A stretch of DNA of 64,000 bases from Phosphoribacter sp037045055 (GCA_037045055.1 JBAOHJ010000001.1:310001-374000), one strand, 5' to 3'; counted from the first letter of the stretch, positions 9,224 to 18,621 are shown. Numbers and translations are program-made. The notes: generated from the sequence alone by a model not told the origin.

Positions 9224-10395
9224 CCTCGCCCCCGCCGGAACCGGCCCCACACCGACGCCACGCCGGGCACGTCCTGGGCGGCCTCCCACGCCTCCAGGAC
9301 GGTCTCGTAGACCGCCTCGACCTGGTCGGCGACGACCGACCAGTCGAAGGCCGCCGCGCGGGCCCGGCCGGCCCGGGCCATGCCGGCCCGCCGAGCGGGG
9401 TCGGCCAGCAGGGCGGCCAGCTGCCCGGCCAGATCCGCCGGGTCCTCGTTGCGGAAGGTCGCCCCGGCGGCCCCGCCGTCGAGCACCCGGACGAACGCCG
9501 GCAGGTCGCTGGCCAGCACCGCGGCGCGCGCGCTCATGGCCTCGATGAGGATGATCCCGAAGCTCTCGCCGCCGGTGTTCGGGGCGACGTAGACGTCGAC
9601 GGAGGCCAGCAGCCGGGCCTTGTCGGTGTCGTCCACGGCACCGAGGAACTCGCACGCCGACGCCGCGGCCGGGGTCATCAGCTTGCGCACCTCGTCGGGA
9701 TCGCCCGGACCGGCGACGAGCACCCGCAGCCCGGGCAGGTCGGCCAGCACGGCCGGCAGGGCCGCGGCCAGCACCGGCATGCCCTTGCGCGGCTCCTCCA
9801 TCCGCCCGAGGAACGCGACCGTGGGGCGGGTGGGTGTCCCTCGCCACTGCGCTCGCGGGGTCGCGCCGTCGAACCGGTCGACGAACACGCCGTTGGGGAT
9901 CACCACGGCGTCGCCGCCGAAGTGCGTCGTCACCGTCCGACGGGCATCCTCCGACACGGCGATCCGCCCGAGGATCTTGGCCATGCTCGAGCGGATGAAC
10001 GGGTAGGTGACCTGCATCGCCCGAGACCGCAACGTCGAGGTGTGGAAGGTCGCCACCACCGGGCACTGCGCGCCCCACAGGGCGAGCACGGCGATGCTCG
10101 GGGTGATCGGCTCGTGCACGTGGACCACGTCGAAGTCGCCGCGCTCGAGCCAGCCGTTGACCTTTGCGTTGGCGATCGGGCCGATGTTGAGCCGGGCGAC
10201 CGAGCCGTTGTAGCGCACCGGCACGGCGCGACCTGCCGAGACCACGTAGTCGGGGACTACGGTGCCCTCGTCGGCCGGCGCCAACACGCTGACCTCGTGG
10301 CCACGGTCGATGAGGATTTGCGCGAGGTCGCGCACGTGGTACTGCACTCCCCCGGGGATGTCGAAGGAGTAGGGGCAGACGATGCCGATCTTCAC
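9220..10395 (-). CDS. pimA: Phosphatidyl-myo-inositol mannosyltransferase PimA
   Basis: PimA adds the first mannose from GDP-mannose to phosphatidylinositol on the cytoplasmic membrane face. The 391-aa GT4-family enzyme starts with VKIGIVCPYSFDIPGGVQYH and carries EEPRKG and the donor-site motif ESFGIILIEAMSA in the C-terminal Rossmann domain. GTG at 10395 overlaps the stop of the acyltransferase gene. The context of pgsA and the acyltransferase supports the specificity. Confidence 0.93.
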   Translation of the reverse strand: MKIGIVCPYSFDIPGGVQYHVRDLAQILIDRGHEVSVLAPADEGTVVPDYVVSAGRAVPVRYNGSVARLNIGPIANAKVNGWLERGDFDVVHVHEPITPSIAVLALWGAQCPVVATFHTSTLRSRAMQVTYPFIRSSMAKILGRIAVSEDARRTVTTHFGGDAVVIPNGVFVDRFDGATPRAQWRGTPTRPTVAFLGRMEEPRKGMPVLAAALPAVLADLPGLRVLVAGPGDPDEVRKLMTPAAASACEFLGAVDDTDKARLLASVDVYVAPNTGGESFGIILIEAMSARAAVLASDLPAFVRVLDGGAAGATFRNEDPADLAGQLAALLADPARRAGMARAGRARAAAFDWSVVADQVEAVYETVLEAWEAAQDVPGVASVWGRFRRGRG

Positions 10396-11372
10396 GCCGG
10401 CGCCGTCCGGGCGGGGTCGAGGTCCTCGACGAACACCCGCTGCAGCATGTGCCAGTCCTCGGTGTGCTCGCGGATGTGCCCCTCCAGGAAGCCCGCGCAC
10501 TGCTGCACCATGGCCACCGCGGCGTCGGCGGACGGCATACCGGCGGGGCGCTCGACCTGCGGGGAGAACCGCACCACCAGCCGCCGCCCGCCCACCCCGG
10601 CCCCGTCAGGCGCCGGCTCGTAGTGGATCGCCGCCGCGAACAACGGGGCCCCGGTGAGCATCGACAGGACGGCCGGGCCCTTGGCCATCCGGGCCCGGCG
10701 GCCGAAGAAGTCGACCTCGACCCCGCCGCGGGTGAGGTCGCGGTCGGCCAGCAGCGCGACCAGGGCGCCGCCCTCCGCGGCCCGACGCAGCGCCGCGAAC
10801 GGGTCCGGGCCGCCGGTCAGCGGCAGGATCGTCATGCCCAGGCTCTCCCGGAACCCGACGAACTCCTGGAACAGCTGCTCCGGCTCGAGGCGCTCGGCGA
10901 CCGTGGTCACCGGGGCGAGGTAGAGGGTGGACCAGGCGCCGGCGAGGTCCCAGTTGCCGAAGTGGCCGAGGAACACCACGACGGACCGCCCGTCGGCGAG
11001 CGCCTGCCGGGCGGGTGCCTCGTCGTGGATGGTCACCAGCGAGGCCAGCCGGGCCCGGGAGAAGTCCGGCAGCCGGAACGCCTCGCAGTAGTAGCGCATG
11101 TACGAGCGCATCCCGTCGCGGACCAGCTCCTGCAGGCCCTGGCGGTCCAGCTCCGGGCGCACCCGCGCGTAGTTGGACCGCAGCCGCCGCACGCCCTTGC
11201 CGTCGCGACGCACGAGGACGTCGGCGAGCGTCTCGAAGAGCCGGTATGCCGCCGGCTCCGGCAGGTGGCGCACGATCTGCCAGCCCAGCTGGAAGCCCAC
11301 CAGGGTGACCCGGTCGGTGGCGGGTGCGGTGATCCGGGTCAGCAGGGTCAACCGGCTCGCCGGGCCGCTCAC
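10392..11372 (-). CDS. Phosphatidylinositol mannoside acyltransferase (PatA-like)
   Basis: This family transfers a fatty acyl chain to the mannose of PIM1/PIM2. The 326-aa protein belongs to the lipid A lauroyl/PatA acyltransferases, with the catalytic His-x4-Asp motif in GHFGNWDLAG and a downstream ADRDLTRGGVEVDFFG segment. GTG at 11372 overlaps the pgsA stop by 4 nt. The order pgsA-acyltransferase-pimA matches the mycobacterial PIM cluster. Confidence 0.9.
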   Translation of the reverse strand: MSGPASRLTLLTRITAPATDRVTLVGFQLGWQIVRHLPEPAAYRLFETLADVLVRRDGKGVRRLRSNYARVRPELDRQGLQELVRDGMRSYMRYYCEAFRLPDFSRARLASLVTIHDEAPARQALADGRSVVVFLGHFGNWDLAGAWSTLYLAPVTTVAERLEPEQLFQEFVGFRESLGMTILPLTGGPDPFAALRRAAEGGALVALLADRDLTRGGVEVDFFGRRARMAKGPAVLSMLTGAPLFAAAIHYEPAPDGAGVGGRRLVVRFSPQVERPAGMPSADAAVAMVQQCAGFLEGHIREHTEDWHMLQRVFVEDLDPARTAPA

Positions 11373-11989
11373 GTCGGGCCCACCCGGTGCGCGGCCTGGC
11401 GGTGCACGGTGCCCATCCGCTGGAGCACGGTGACCAGGCTGGCCACGGCCAGCAGCGCGAGCACCACGGTGAGCACCCACCGCGGCAGTCCGAGCCCGAC
11501 CAGGCCGGTGGCCAGCAGGACCGCCAGCAGGCGGTCGGCCCGCTCGGCGATCCCGACGTTGCAGGTCATCCCCAGTCCCTCGGCACGCGCCTTGGCGTAG
11601 CTGACCACCATGCCGAGGATGAGGCAGGCCAGAGCCAGTCCGGCCGCCGGCAGGTCGGCGCCCGGCCCGGCGAAGTACAGCACCAGCCCGCCGAAGATCG
11701 CGGCGTCGCCGACCCGGTCGAGCGTGGAGTCCAGGAAGGCCCCCCACGGCCCCTGCCGACCGGCCAGCCGGGCCATCGTCCCGTCGACGTTGTCGCTGAA
11801 GACGAACGCGGTGACGACGAGGGTGCCCACGAGCAGCTCCCCGCGGGGATAGAAGCCCAGGGCGCCGGCGCACACGCCGAGGGCGCCGACCACGGTGACC
11901 GCGTCGGGGCTGACACCCAGGGCCAGGAACGCCTTGGCGATCGGGGTCATCAGCGTGGTCCAGGACGCCCGCAACAGTCGGTTCAGCAT
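11369..11989 (-). CDS. pgsA: Phosphatidylinositol phosphate synthase PgsA
   Basis: This CDP-alcohol phosphatidyltransferase makes phosphatidylinositol phosphate from CDP-diacylglycerol and inositol phosphate. The 206-aa membrane protein shows the full signature DG-x2-AR-x8-G-x3-D-x3-D at residues about 68-91 (DNVDGTMARL, then AFLDSTLDRVGD), within six predicted membrane helices. It opens the pgsA-acyltransferase-pimA overlap chain. Confidence 0.93.
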   Translation of the reverse strand: MLNRLLRASWTTLMTPIAKAFLALGVSPDAVTVVGALGVCAGALGFYPRGELLVGTLVVTAFVFSDNVDGTMARLAGRQGPWGAFLDSTLDRVGDAAIFGGLVLYFAGPGADLPAAGLALACLILGMVVSYAKARAEGLGMTCNVGIAERADRLLAVLLATGLVGLGLPRWVLTVVLALLAVASLVTVLQRMGTVHRQAAHRVGPT

Positions 11990-12069
11990 GGTGGGTCCAG
12001 GGTATCGGGGGCCGGCTCGCGCGCCGGGAGCGCGACGGCGTGCCCTGGGCCGCGGGACCGGCCGGGCCG

Positions 12070-12118
12070 GCCCGCGGCGGCGCTCAGACCCGGGCCTGCC
12101 CGCGGCGGCGCTCAGACC
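12070..12118. repeat. Pair of 21-bp direct repeats at the dehydrogenase 3' end
   Basis: Two identical 21-bp copies lie at 12070-12090 and 12098-12118, separated by 7 nt. The second contains the stop codon of the dehydrogenase gene, so the first is a duplicate of the gene's last codons and stop. Read directly from the sequence. Confidence 0.8.
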
Positions 12119-13135
12119 TGCAGCAGGGCCTTGACGGCTCGCCTCTGGTCCATCGCCCGGTAGGCCTCGGCGGCCTGATCCAACGCCAGGGTGAGGTCGA
12201 ACACGCGCCCGGGGTCGATGGTCCGACTCCAGATGAGCTCGATGAGCTCGGGCAGGAACCGGCGCACCGGGGCCGGGCCGCCGTGCAGGTGGACATGCGA
12301 GTAGAACAGCTCCTGCCCCGGCAGCGCGACGTCGTGGGAGACCCCGACGAAGCCCACGTGCCCCCCCGGTCGGGTGGCCCGGATGGCCTGCATCATCGAG
12401 TCCTGGGTGCCGACCGCCTCGATGACGCACTCGGCGCCCAGCCCGTCGGTGCGCTCGCGCACCGCGGCGACCCCGGCGTCGCCGCGCTCGGCCACGATGT
12501 CGGTCGCGCCGAACTCCACGGCCAGGCGCTGGCGGGGCTCGTGGCGGCTCATCGCGATGATCCGGTCGGCGCCCAGATGCCGTGCGGCCAAGACCGCGAG
12601 CAGACCGACCGCACCGTCGCCCACGACGGCGACGGTGGCACCCGGGCGCACCTGTGCGGCCACGGCGGCGAACCAACCGGTGCCTAAGACGTCCGAGGCG
12701 GCCAGCAGGCTCGGCACGAGCTCCTGCGGCGGCATACCCGGGGTGGCGACGAGGGTCCCGTCGGCCAGCGGCACCCGCAGGTACTCGGCCTGCGCCCCGA
12801 GCGCTCCGATGGGCTCCCGGTTGACGCAGGAGGTCTGGTACCCCGCTCGGCAGATGGGGCAGGTGTTGTCCGAGGCGAAGAACGACCCGACGACGAAGTC
12901 CCCAGGGCGCACGGTGGCGACCGCGCTGCCCACCGCCTCGAACGACCCCGGCGTACTCGTGCCCGATCGGCGTGGGCCCGGACACGGTGTCGGCGCCGCG
13001 GTAGGGCCACAGATCCGACCCGCACACGCAGGTCGCGGCCAGCCGCAGCACCGCGTCGGTCGACGCCTGCACGACCGGCTGGGGCCGCTCGCCCACCCGG
13101 ATGTCCCCGGGCCCGTGGATCATGACCACGCGCAT
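12112..13135 (-). pseudogene. Zinc-dependent alcohol dehydrogenase, broken by a +1 frameshift
   Basis: The N-terminal 65 codons (MRVVMIHGPGD, CVCGSDLWPYRG, IGHEYAGVV) read in one frame from 13135. The rest (GSAVATVRPGDFVVGSFF, CPICRAGYQTSC, VVGDGAVGLLAV, QELFYSHVHLHGG) continues in another from about 12940. Deleting one base near 12940-12943 restores an uninterrupted 340-aa medium-chain zinc dehydrogenase with catalytic and structural zinc ligands and a Rossmann fold. It may be a real recent null or a consensus error. It interrupts the usual HIT-pgsA adjacency. Confidence 0.85.
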
Positions 13136-13154
13136 CCGCGTCCTCCTGGGTTGG

Positions 13155-13703
13155 TCACACCTGCGCCCACACGGCGGCCAGCCGGGCCCGCACGTCCTCG
13201 AGCAACAGCGGCAGCGCCTTGGTCTGGGCGACGATCGGCAGGAAGTTGGCGTCGCCGCGCCACCGCGGCACGACGTGCTGGTGCAGGTGCGCCTCGAGCC
13301 CGGCCCCGGCGACCGCGCCCTGGTTGATGCCGAGGTTGTACCCCATGGGCGACGAGGTGGCCTCGATGGCCCGCAGCGCGCGTTTGGTGAGCTCGGTGAA
13401 CTCGGCGGTCTCCTCGTCGGTGAGGTCGAGGTAGCGGGCCACGTGGCGGTACGGGCACACCAGCAGGTGCCCCGGGTTGTACGGGAAGAGATTCATCACG
13501 ACGAAGCAGGTGACCCCTCGGGCCACGACGAGCCCGTCGGCATCCGCGCGGGTCGGGGCCGCGCAGAACGGGCAGCCGTCGCCGGCCTGCCCGTCCGGGC
13601 GCTCGGCCCCGATGTACACCATCCGGTGCGGGGTCCAGAGCCGCTCGAACCCGTCGGGCACCCCGGCGAAGTCGCGGGGGTCCTCGGTGTCGTCGGCGGC
13701 CAC
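13155..13703 (-). CDS. HIT family hydrolase/phosphorylase (AP4A type)
   Basis: Histidine-triad proteins act on nucleotide phosphoanhydrides; the mycobacterial neighbour of pgsA (Rv2613c) is a diadenosine tetraphosphate phosphorylase, and this gene has the same context. The 182-aa protein has a CxxC zinc pair (GCPFCAAP), the conserved VVMNLFPYNPGHLLVCPYRH, and the triad HLHQHVVPRW. GTG at 13703 is the start. Specificity is inferred from context. Confidence 0.9.
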   Translation of the reverse strand: MAADDTEDPRDFAGVPDGFERLWTPHRMVYIGAERPDGQAGDGCPFCAAPTRADADGLVVARGVTCFVVMNLFPYNPGHLLVCPYRHVARYLDLTDEETAEFTELTKRALRAIEATSSPMGYNLGINQGAVAGAGLEAHLHQHVVPRWRGDANFLPIVAQTKALPLLLEDVRARLAAVWAQV

Positions 13704-13785
13704 GGTGACGAGTCTAGGCCGCAGACCCGGGCGCCACCCGGCGGCCGGGGGCGCACGAGGGGCCCGACCGGCGGGGCGGGCGGCC

Positions 13786-15771
13786 TCAGACCTGAGCGCG
13801 GGTGCGGATCGCCTCGGTCACTCGCGCGATCGCCTCGGACACCGGGATGCCGTTGTGCTGGCTGCCATCGCGCATCCGGAACGACACGGCCCCGGCGGCC
13901 CGGTCCTGCTCGCCGGCGATCATCACGTAGGGCACCTTAGCCTTGGCGGCGTTGCGGATCTTCTTCGGGAACCGGTCGTCGCTGTCGTCCATCTCGACCC
14001 GCACGCCGGCCTGGGCCAGGCGCGCGCCGACCTCGCGCAGGTGGGCGGCATACTCGTCGGCCACCGGCACCCCGAGGACCTGCACCGGCGCCAGCCAGGG
14101 TGGGAAGGCGCCCGCGTAGTGCTCGGTGAGCACCCCGACGAACCGCTCGATCGAGCCGAACTTCGCCGCGTGGATCATCACCGGGCGTTGGCGGGAGCCG
14201 TCGGCGGCCTGGTACTGCAGGTCGAAGCGCTCGGGCTGGTTGAAGTCGTACTGGATCGTCGACATCTGCCAGGTCCGCCCGATCGCGTCGCGGGCCTGGA
14301 CCGAGATCTTCGGGCCGTAGAAGGCCGCGCCACCGGGATCGGGCACGAGGTCCAACCCCGAGGCCGCCGCGACGTCGGCGAGCACCCTCGTGGCCACCTC
14401 CCACTGCTGCGCGGACCCGAGGAACTTGTCGCGCTTGGCCGGCGAGTCGTCGCGGGTGGACAGCTCGAGGTAGAAGTCGGTGAGCCCGAAGTCGCGCAGC
14501 AGCGACAGCACGAAGGTCAGCAGGTGCTCGATCTCGGCCGGGGCCTGCTCGGCGGTGACGTAGGAATGCGAGTCGTCCATCTCCAGGCCGCGCACCCGGG
14601 TCAGCCCGTGGACGACGCCGGACTTCTCGTACCGGTAGACGTGGCCGAACTCGAACAGCCGCATCGGCAGGTCGCGGTAGGAGCGGCCCCGGGAGCGGTA
14701 GACGAGGTTGTGCATCGGGCAGTTCATCGCCTTGAGGTAGTAGTCGCTGCCCTCCATCGACATCGGCGGGAACATCGTGTCGGCGTAGTACGGCAGGTGC
14801 CCCGAGGTGTGGAAGAGCCCCTCCTTGGCGATGTGCGGGGTGCCGACGTAGAGGAACCCCTCCTCGATGTGCCGGCGGCGGGCGTAGTCCTCCATCTCCC
14901 GCTTGAGCACCCCGCCCTTGGGGTGGAAGACCGGCAGCCCCGAGCCGAGCTCGTCCGGGAAGGAGTACAGGTCCAGCTCGACGCCCAGGCGCCGGTGGTC
15001 GCGCTCGTCGGCCTCGGCGAGCCGGTGCCGGTATGCCGCGAGGTCCGCCTTGGTCGGCCACGCGGTGCCGTAGACCCGCTGCAGCTGCCGGTTGCGCTGA
15101 TCTGCGCGCCAGTAGGCCGCCGCCGACCGGGTGAGCGCGAACGCGTTGCCCAGCACCGTGGTGTCGGGCACGTGGGGCCCTCGACACAGGTCGCCCCAGG
15201 CCCGGGTGCCGTCCCGGCGGACGTTGTCGTAGATGGTCAGCTGCGAGCCGCCGACCTCGACGGAGGCGCCCTCGGCGACGTCCTCGGCGCCGCCGCCCTT
15301 GAGCCCGATCAGCTCGCACTTGTAGGGCTCGCCGGCCAGCTCGGCCAGGGCCGCCTCGTCGGAGATCTCACGGCGGACGAACCGCTGCCCCTCCTTGACG
15401 ATCTTCTGCATGGCCCGCTCGAGCGCCTTGAGGTCCTCCGGGGTGAAGGGGACCGCCACGTCGAAGTCGTAGTAGAAACCGTCCCGGATCGGCGGGCCGA
15501 TGCCCAGCTTGGCGTCGGGGTGCAGCCCTTGGACGGCCTGGGCCAGCACGTGGGCGCACGAGTGACGCAACACCTGCAGGCCCTCGGGCTCGCCGACCTC
15601 GACCGGCTCGACGACGTCGCCGTCGGTGAGCACGTGGGTCAGGTCGCGCAGCTGGCCGTTGACCCGCGCGACGACGACCTCGCGCCGACCCTCGAACAGC
15701 CCCCCCGCGGTGGTCTGCGCCGCGACCGATCGCTCGCTGCCGGCGACGGACACGGTGATGCTGGCGGACAC
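13786..15771 (-). CDS. thrS: Threonyl-tRNA synthetase
   Basis: Class II synthetase that charges tRNA-Thr. The 661-aa protein has an N-terminal TGS domain (ITVSVAGSER to VNGQLRDL), the editing domain (about 70-240), class II motifs including KAMNCPMHNLVY and EFGHVYRYEKSGVVHGLTRV, and a C-terminal anticodon-binding domain (LAPVQVLGVPVADEYA). GTG at 15771 follows AGGAG. The upstream 172 nt hold a perfect hairpin. Confidence 0.97.
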   Translation of the reverse strand: MSASITVSVAGSERSVAAQTTAGGLFEGRREVVVARVNGQLRDLTHVLTDGDVVEPVEVGEPEGLQVLRHSCAHVLAQAVQGLHPDAKLGIGPPIRDGFYYDFDVAVPFTPEDLKALERAMQKIVKEGQRFVRREISDEAALAELAGEPYKCELIGLKGGGAEDVAEGASVEVGGSQLTIYDNVRRDGTRAWGDLCRGPHVPDTTVLGNAFALTRSAAAYWRADQRNRQLQRVYGTAWPTKADLAAYRHRLAEADERDHRRLGVELDLYSFPDELGSGLPVFHPKGGVLKREMEDYARRRHIEEGFLYVGTPHIAKEGLFHTSGHLPYYADTMFPPMSMEGSDYYLKAMNCPMHNLVYRSRGRSYRDLPMRLFEFGHVYRYEKSGVVHGLTRVRGLEMDDSHSYVTAEQAPAEIEHLLTFVLSLLRDFGLTDFYLELSTRDDSPAKRDKFLGSAQQWEVATRVLADVAAASGLDLVPDPGGAAFYGPKISVQARDAIGRTWQMSTIQYDFNQPERFDLQYQAADGSRQRPVMIHAAKFGSIERFVGVLTEHYAGAFPPWLAPVQVLGVPVADEYAAHLREVGARLAQAGVRVEMDDSDDRFPKKIRNAAKAKVPYVMIAGEQDRAAGAVSFRMRDGSQHNGIPVSEAIARVTEAIRTRAQV

Positions 15772-15882
15772 GGCGGTGCTCCTGGGTCGGTCTGGGCGGG
15801 CCGTCCAAGGCTATCCGCAGCCGGTGGGCCGCGGCGTCGGGATATCGAACGCCCGGTCCCGGCCGGGCAGTGTGTCGCGGAC

Positions 15883-15912
15883 CGTGCGGCATACCACGCG
15901 GTATGCCGCACG
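15883..15912. repeat. Perfect 13-bp inverted repeat between thrS and the MFS gene
   Basis: Left arm cgtgcggcatacc (15883-15895), loop acgc, right arm ggtatgccgcacg (15900-15912). It lies in a divergent promoter region, so it is not a terminator. Each arm is one copy of the over-represented word CGGCATACC/GGTATGCCG. It could be an operator or a repeated extragenic palindrome. Confidence 0.85.
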
Positions 15913-15943
15913 CAGCCGAGCGCGTCTGCCGCGGTAGGGCATC

Positions 15944-17182
15944 ATGGCGGCCGTGGAGGCCACGGCTGCGCTGGACCGCCGGCTGCGGTTGGTGGGGCTG
16001 GCGGCCTTCGGGTCCCTCGCGGCGATGCGGGGCTGCGACCCGATGCTGGTCACCCTGTCGCAGGAGTTCGGACGCACCGTGGGCGAAGCCTCGCGGGTGG
16101 TTTCGGCGTTCGCGGTGGCCTACGGCTTGTGTCAGCTCGGCTACGGCCCGCTGGGCGATCGGATCGGCAAGCTGCATGTCGTCGTGGCGGCCACCGGTGC
16201 CTGCGCGGTCGTAGCCGCCCTGGTGGCGCTGGCGCCGAGCTTCGACGCCTTGGTCGCGGCCCGGGCCCTGGGCGGCGCGGCTGCGGCGGGGATCGTGCCG
16301 ATGGGCATCGCCTGGATCGGCGACAGGGTGCCCTACGCCCTGCGCCAGCATACCCTGGCCCGCCTGACGACGGCGACGGTGACCGGGACGGTCGCCGGAC
16401 AGTGGGCCGGGGCGTGGATCACCGAGGCGTTCGGGTGGCGGACCTGCTTCTGGCTGCTCGCCGCCGTGTTCGCGCTGGCGTCGGCGACCCTCGGGCGCAC
16501 CCTGCCAGGCCCGGCGCCGTCCGCGGGGGCGGTGCCCGGCTCGCCCATGGCGACGGCCGGGGCGGGCGTGCCGCCGGACGCCGGCAGCCCGAGCCGCGCG
16601 GCGATCCGGGGACTGCTGGCCCTGGGCCGAGTGCGGTGGGTGCTGTCCCTCACCGTGCTCGAGGGCGCGGCGATGTTCGGGGCGCTGGCGTTCGTCCCGG
16701 CGCAGTTGAGCGCCCGCCACGGCCTGGGCACCGCCGCGGCCGGGTCGGCGCTGGGCCTGTTCGGGGTGGGGGGGTTCGTCTACAGCCGCACGGCCGCCCG
16801 CCTGGTGTCCCGACGCTCGGAGGCGCAGCTGGCGCGAGGGTGCGCCGGGCTGCTGCTGGCGGCGCTCGCCCTAATCGGTCTCACCCCGTGGTGGCGGGTG
16901 ACTCTGCCCGCGTGCTTCGCCGCCGGGCTGGGCTTCTACACCCTGCACGGCATCCTGCAGACCCGCGCCACCCAGATGGCTCCCCGGGTCCGCGGGCGGG
17001 CGGTGACCCTGTTCGCGGGCATGCTGTTCCTCGGGCAGTCCGTCGGGGTCGCGCTGGCCGCACTCGCGGCCGACCGCGGCAGGACCTGGGTCGTCTTCGT
17101 CGTCTCCGGGCCGGTGCTGGCGCTCGTGGCGCTGGCGGTCGCCGCCGGGCGCGGCGGGCGGGAGGTCGCCGAGTCGGGCTGA
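15944..17182 (+). CDS. MFS transporter
   Basis: The 412-aa protein has about 12 hydrophobic segments in two halves with a hydrophilic Ala/Pro/Gly-rich central loop (about 187-212). The loop-2/3 motif appears as GYGPLGDRIGKLHVV, close to the MFS consensus GxLaDrxGrr. It resembles drug or sugar efflux permeases. It is divergent from thrS and convergent with the thiolase gene, whose stop is 5 nt away. Substrate unknown. Confidence 0.85.
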   Translation: MAAVEATAALDRRLRLVGLAAFGSLAAMRGCDPMLVTLSQEFGRTVGEASRVVSAFAVAYGLCQLGYGPLGDRIGKLHVVVAATGACAVVAALVALAPSFDALVAARALGGAAAAGIVPMGIAWIGDRVPYALRQHTLARLTTATVTGTVAGQWAGAWITEAFGWRTCFWLLAAVFALASATLGRTLPGPAPSAGAVPGSPMATAGAGVPPDAGSPSRAAIRGLLALGRVRWVLSLTVLEGAAMFGALAFVPAQLSARHGLGTAAAGSALGLFGVGGFVYSRTAARLVSRRSEAQLARGCAGLLLAALALIGLTPWWRVTLPACFAAGLGFYTLHGILQTRATQMAPRVRGRAVTLFAGMLFLGQSVGVALAALAADRGRTWVVFVVSGPVLALVALAVAAGRGGREVAESG

Positions 17183-17187
17183 GCGAG

Positions 17188-18357
17188 TCAGGCCGCGTCG
17201 AGCACGGCGAGCACGCCCTGTCCCCCGGCGGCGCACACCGACGCGAGCCCACGTCCGCTGCCCCGCTCGTGCAAGGACTTGGCCAGCCCGGCCAGGATCC
17301 GCGCCCCGGAGGCGGCGAACGGATGCCCGGCGGCCAAGGACGAGCCGTGGACGTTGAGCCTGGCGCGTTGCACACGTCCTACCGGCGTCGGCAGGCCCAG
17401 CCGGGTGCGGCAGAAGTCGGCGCTCTCCCAGGCCGCCAGCGTCGCCAGCACCGTCGCCGCGAACGCCTCGTGGATCTCCACCTCGGCGAAGTCCTGCAAC
17501 CGCATGCCCAGCCGGTGCAGCAGCGGGGGCAGGGCGTACACCGGGGCCATGAGCATCCCTTCGACGCCCCCGACGTAGTCGACGGCCGCCGTCTGCGCGT
17601 CGACGAACCAGGCCAGCGGGGTCAGCCCCCGCGCCCGTGCCCAGGGCTCGCTGGCCAGCAGGACCACCGAGGCGCCGTCGGTGAGCGGGGTGCAGTTGCC
17701 CGCGGTCATGGTGTCGCCGAACACCGCCGGCAGCGCCCCGAGGGACTGCATCGAGGCGTCGACGCGCAGGATGTCGTCGCGGGTGTGCCCGCGGTAGGGG
17801 GTCATCAGGTCGTCGAAGAACCCGCGGTCGTAGGCCGCGGCCAGCCCGCGATGGCTGGCGACCGCGAAGGCGTCCTGGTCGTGGCGGGTGATCCCCCAGG
17901 CCTGCGCCGTGACGGCCATGTGCTCGCCCATGGTCAGGCCCGTGCGCGGCTCGACCGGACGCACCGGGGGGCTGTCGCTGATGCTGTCGGCTCCTCCGGC
18001 GATCCCGCTGTCGATCTGGCCGAGGGCGATCTTGTTGGCCACGAGCACGGCCGCCTCCAGACCGGTGGCGCAGGCCTGCTGGATGTCGTATGCCGGGGTG
18101 CTCGGCGCCAGCCCCGTGCCCAGGACCGCCTCGCGGGTGAGGTTGAAGTCGCGGCTGTGCTTGAGCACGGCTCCGGCGACCACCTCCCCCATCCGCTCCC
18201 CGGCGAGGTGGAAACGCTCGACCAGCCCGTCCAGCGCCGCGGTCAGCAGCTGCTGGTTGCCCACGCCCGCGTAGGCCCCGCCGGCGCGCATGAACGGGAT
18301 GCGGTTGCCGCCCAGGACGGCCACCCGCCGCGCCACCCGGGGATGAGTCGAGGTCAT
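17188..18357 (-). CDS. Acetyl-CoA acyltransferase (thiolase, FadI-like)
   Basis: Thiolases cleave 3-ketoacyl-CoA in beta-oxidation or condense acetyl-CoA. The 389-aa protein has the acylation Cys in IQQACATGLEAA, His in EIHEAFAATV, GHPFAASGARI, and the C-terminal Cys motif CAAGGQG. The frame is open further upstream through the tRNA, so MTSTHPRVARR at 18357 is chosen. NCTPLTDGAS is typical of FadI-type enzymes. Confidence 0.92.
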   Translation of the reverse strand: MTSTHPRVARRVAVLGGNRIPFMRAGGAYAGVGNQQLLTAALDGLVERFHLAGERMGEVVAGAVLKHSRDFNLTREAVLGTGLAPSTPAYDIQQACATGLEAAVLVANKIALGQIDSGIAGGADSISDSPPVRPVEPRTGLTMGEHMAVTAQAWGITRHDQDAFAVASHRGLAAAYDRGFFDDLMTPYRGHTRDDILRVDASMQSLGALPAVFGDTMTAGNCTPLTDGASVVLLASEPWARARGLTPLAWFVDAQTAAVDYVGGVEGMLMAPVYALPPLLHRLGMRLQDFAEVEIHEAFAATVLATLAAWESADFCRTRLGLPTPVGRVQRARLNVHGSSLAAGHPFAASGARILAGLAKSLHERGSGRGLASVCAAGGQGVLAVLDAA

Positions 18358-18442
18358 CGGGCCATTCGACCACTGCGCCCGAGCCCGGGGGAAGCCGTGA
18401 CCGCTCGCCGCGGCCCGCGGAATGGCCTTCGGGTGACGTGGG

Positions 18443-18516
18443 TGGACGTGGAGGGACTCGAACCCCCGGCCTCTCGCGTGTGAAGCGAACGCTCTAACCA
18501 ACTGAGCTACACGTCC
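18443..18516 (-). tRNA. tRNA-Val (anticodon CAC)
   Basis: The 74-nt cloverleaf has a 7-bp acceptor stem (GGACGTG/CACGTCC), D-loop AGCTCAGTTGGTTAGAGC, anticodon stem TTCGC/GCGAG with loop TTCACAC, and T-arm GGGTTCGAGTCCC. Discriminator A; no encoded CCA. It reads GUG, the commonest Val codon at this GC content. Confidence 0.95.
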
Positions 18517-18621
18517 GCGGCGGCTGACCGCGCGGGGAAACGATACCGGTCGGGCGACACCGCGTCGAAACCGACGGGCCGATCGACCCCGCGCGCCGAT
18601 CGGCCCGTCAGGCGGCGACGC

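Noticed and set aside
13477..18483. Plus-strand open frame of about 1,670 codons
   Set aside because: It runs antisense to the HIT, thrS and thiolase genes and overlaps the MFS gene out of frame; all those have clear family motifs.
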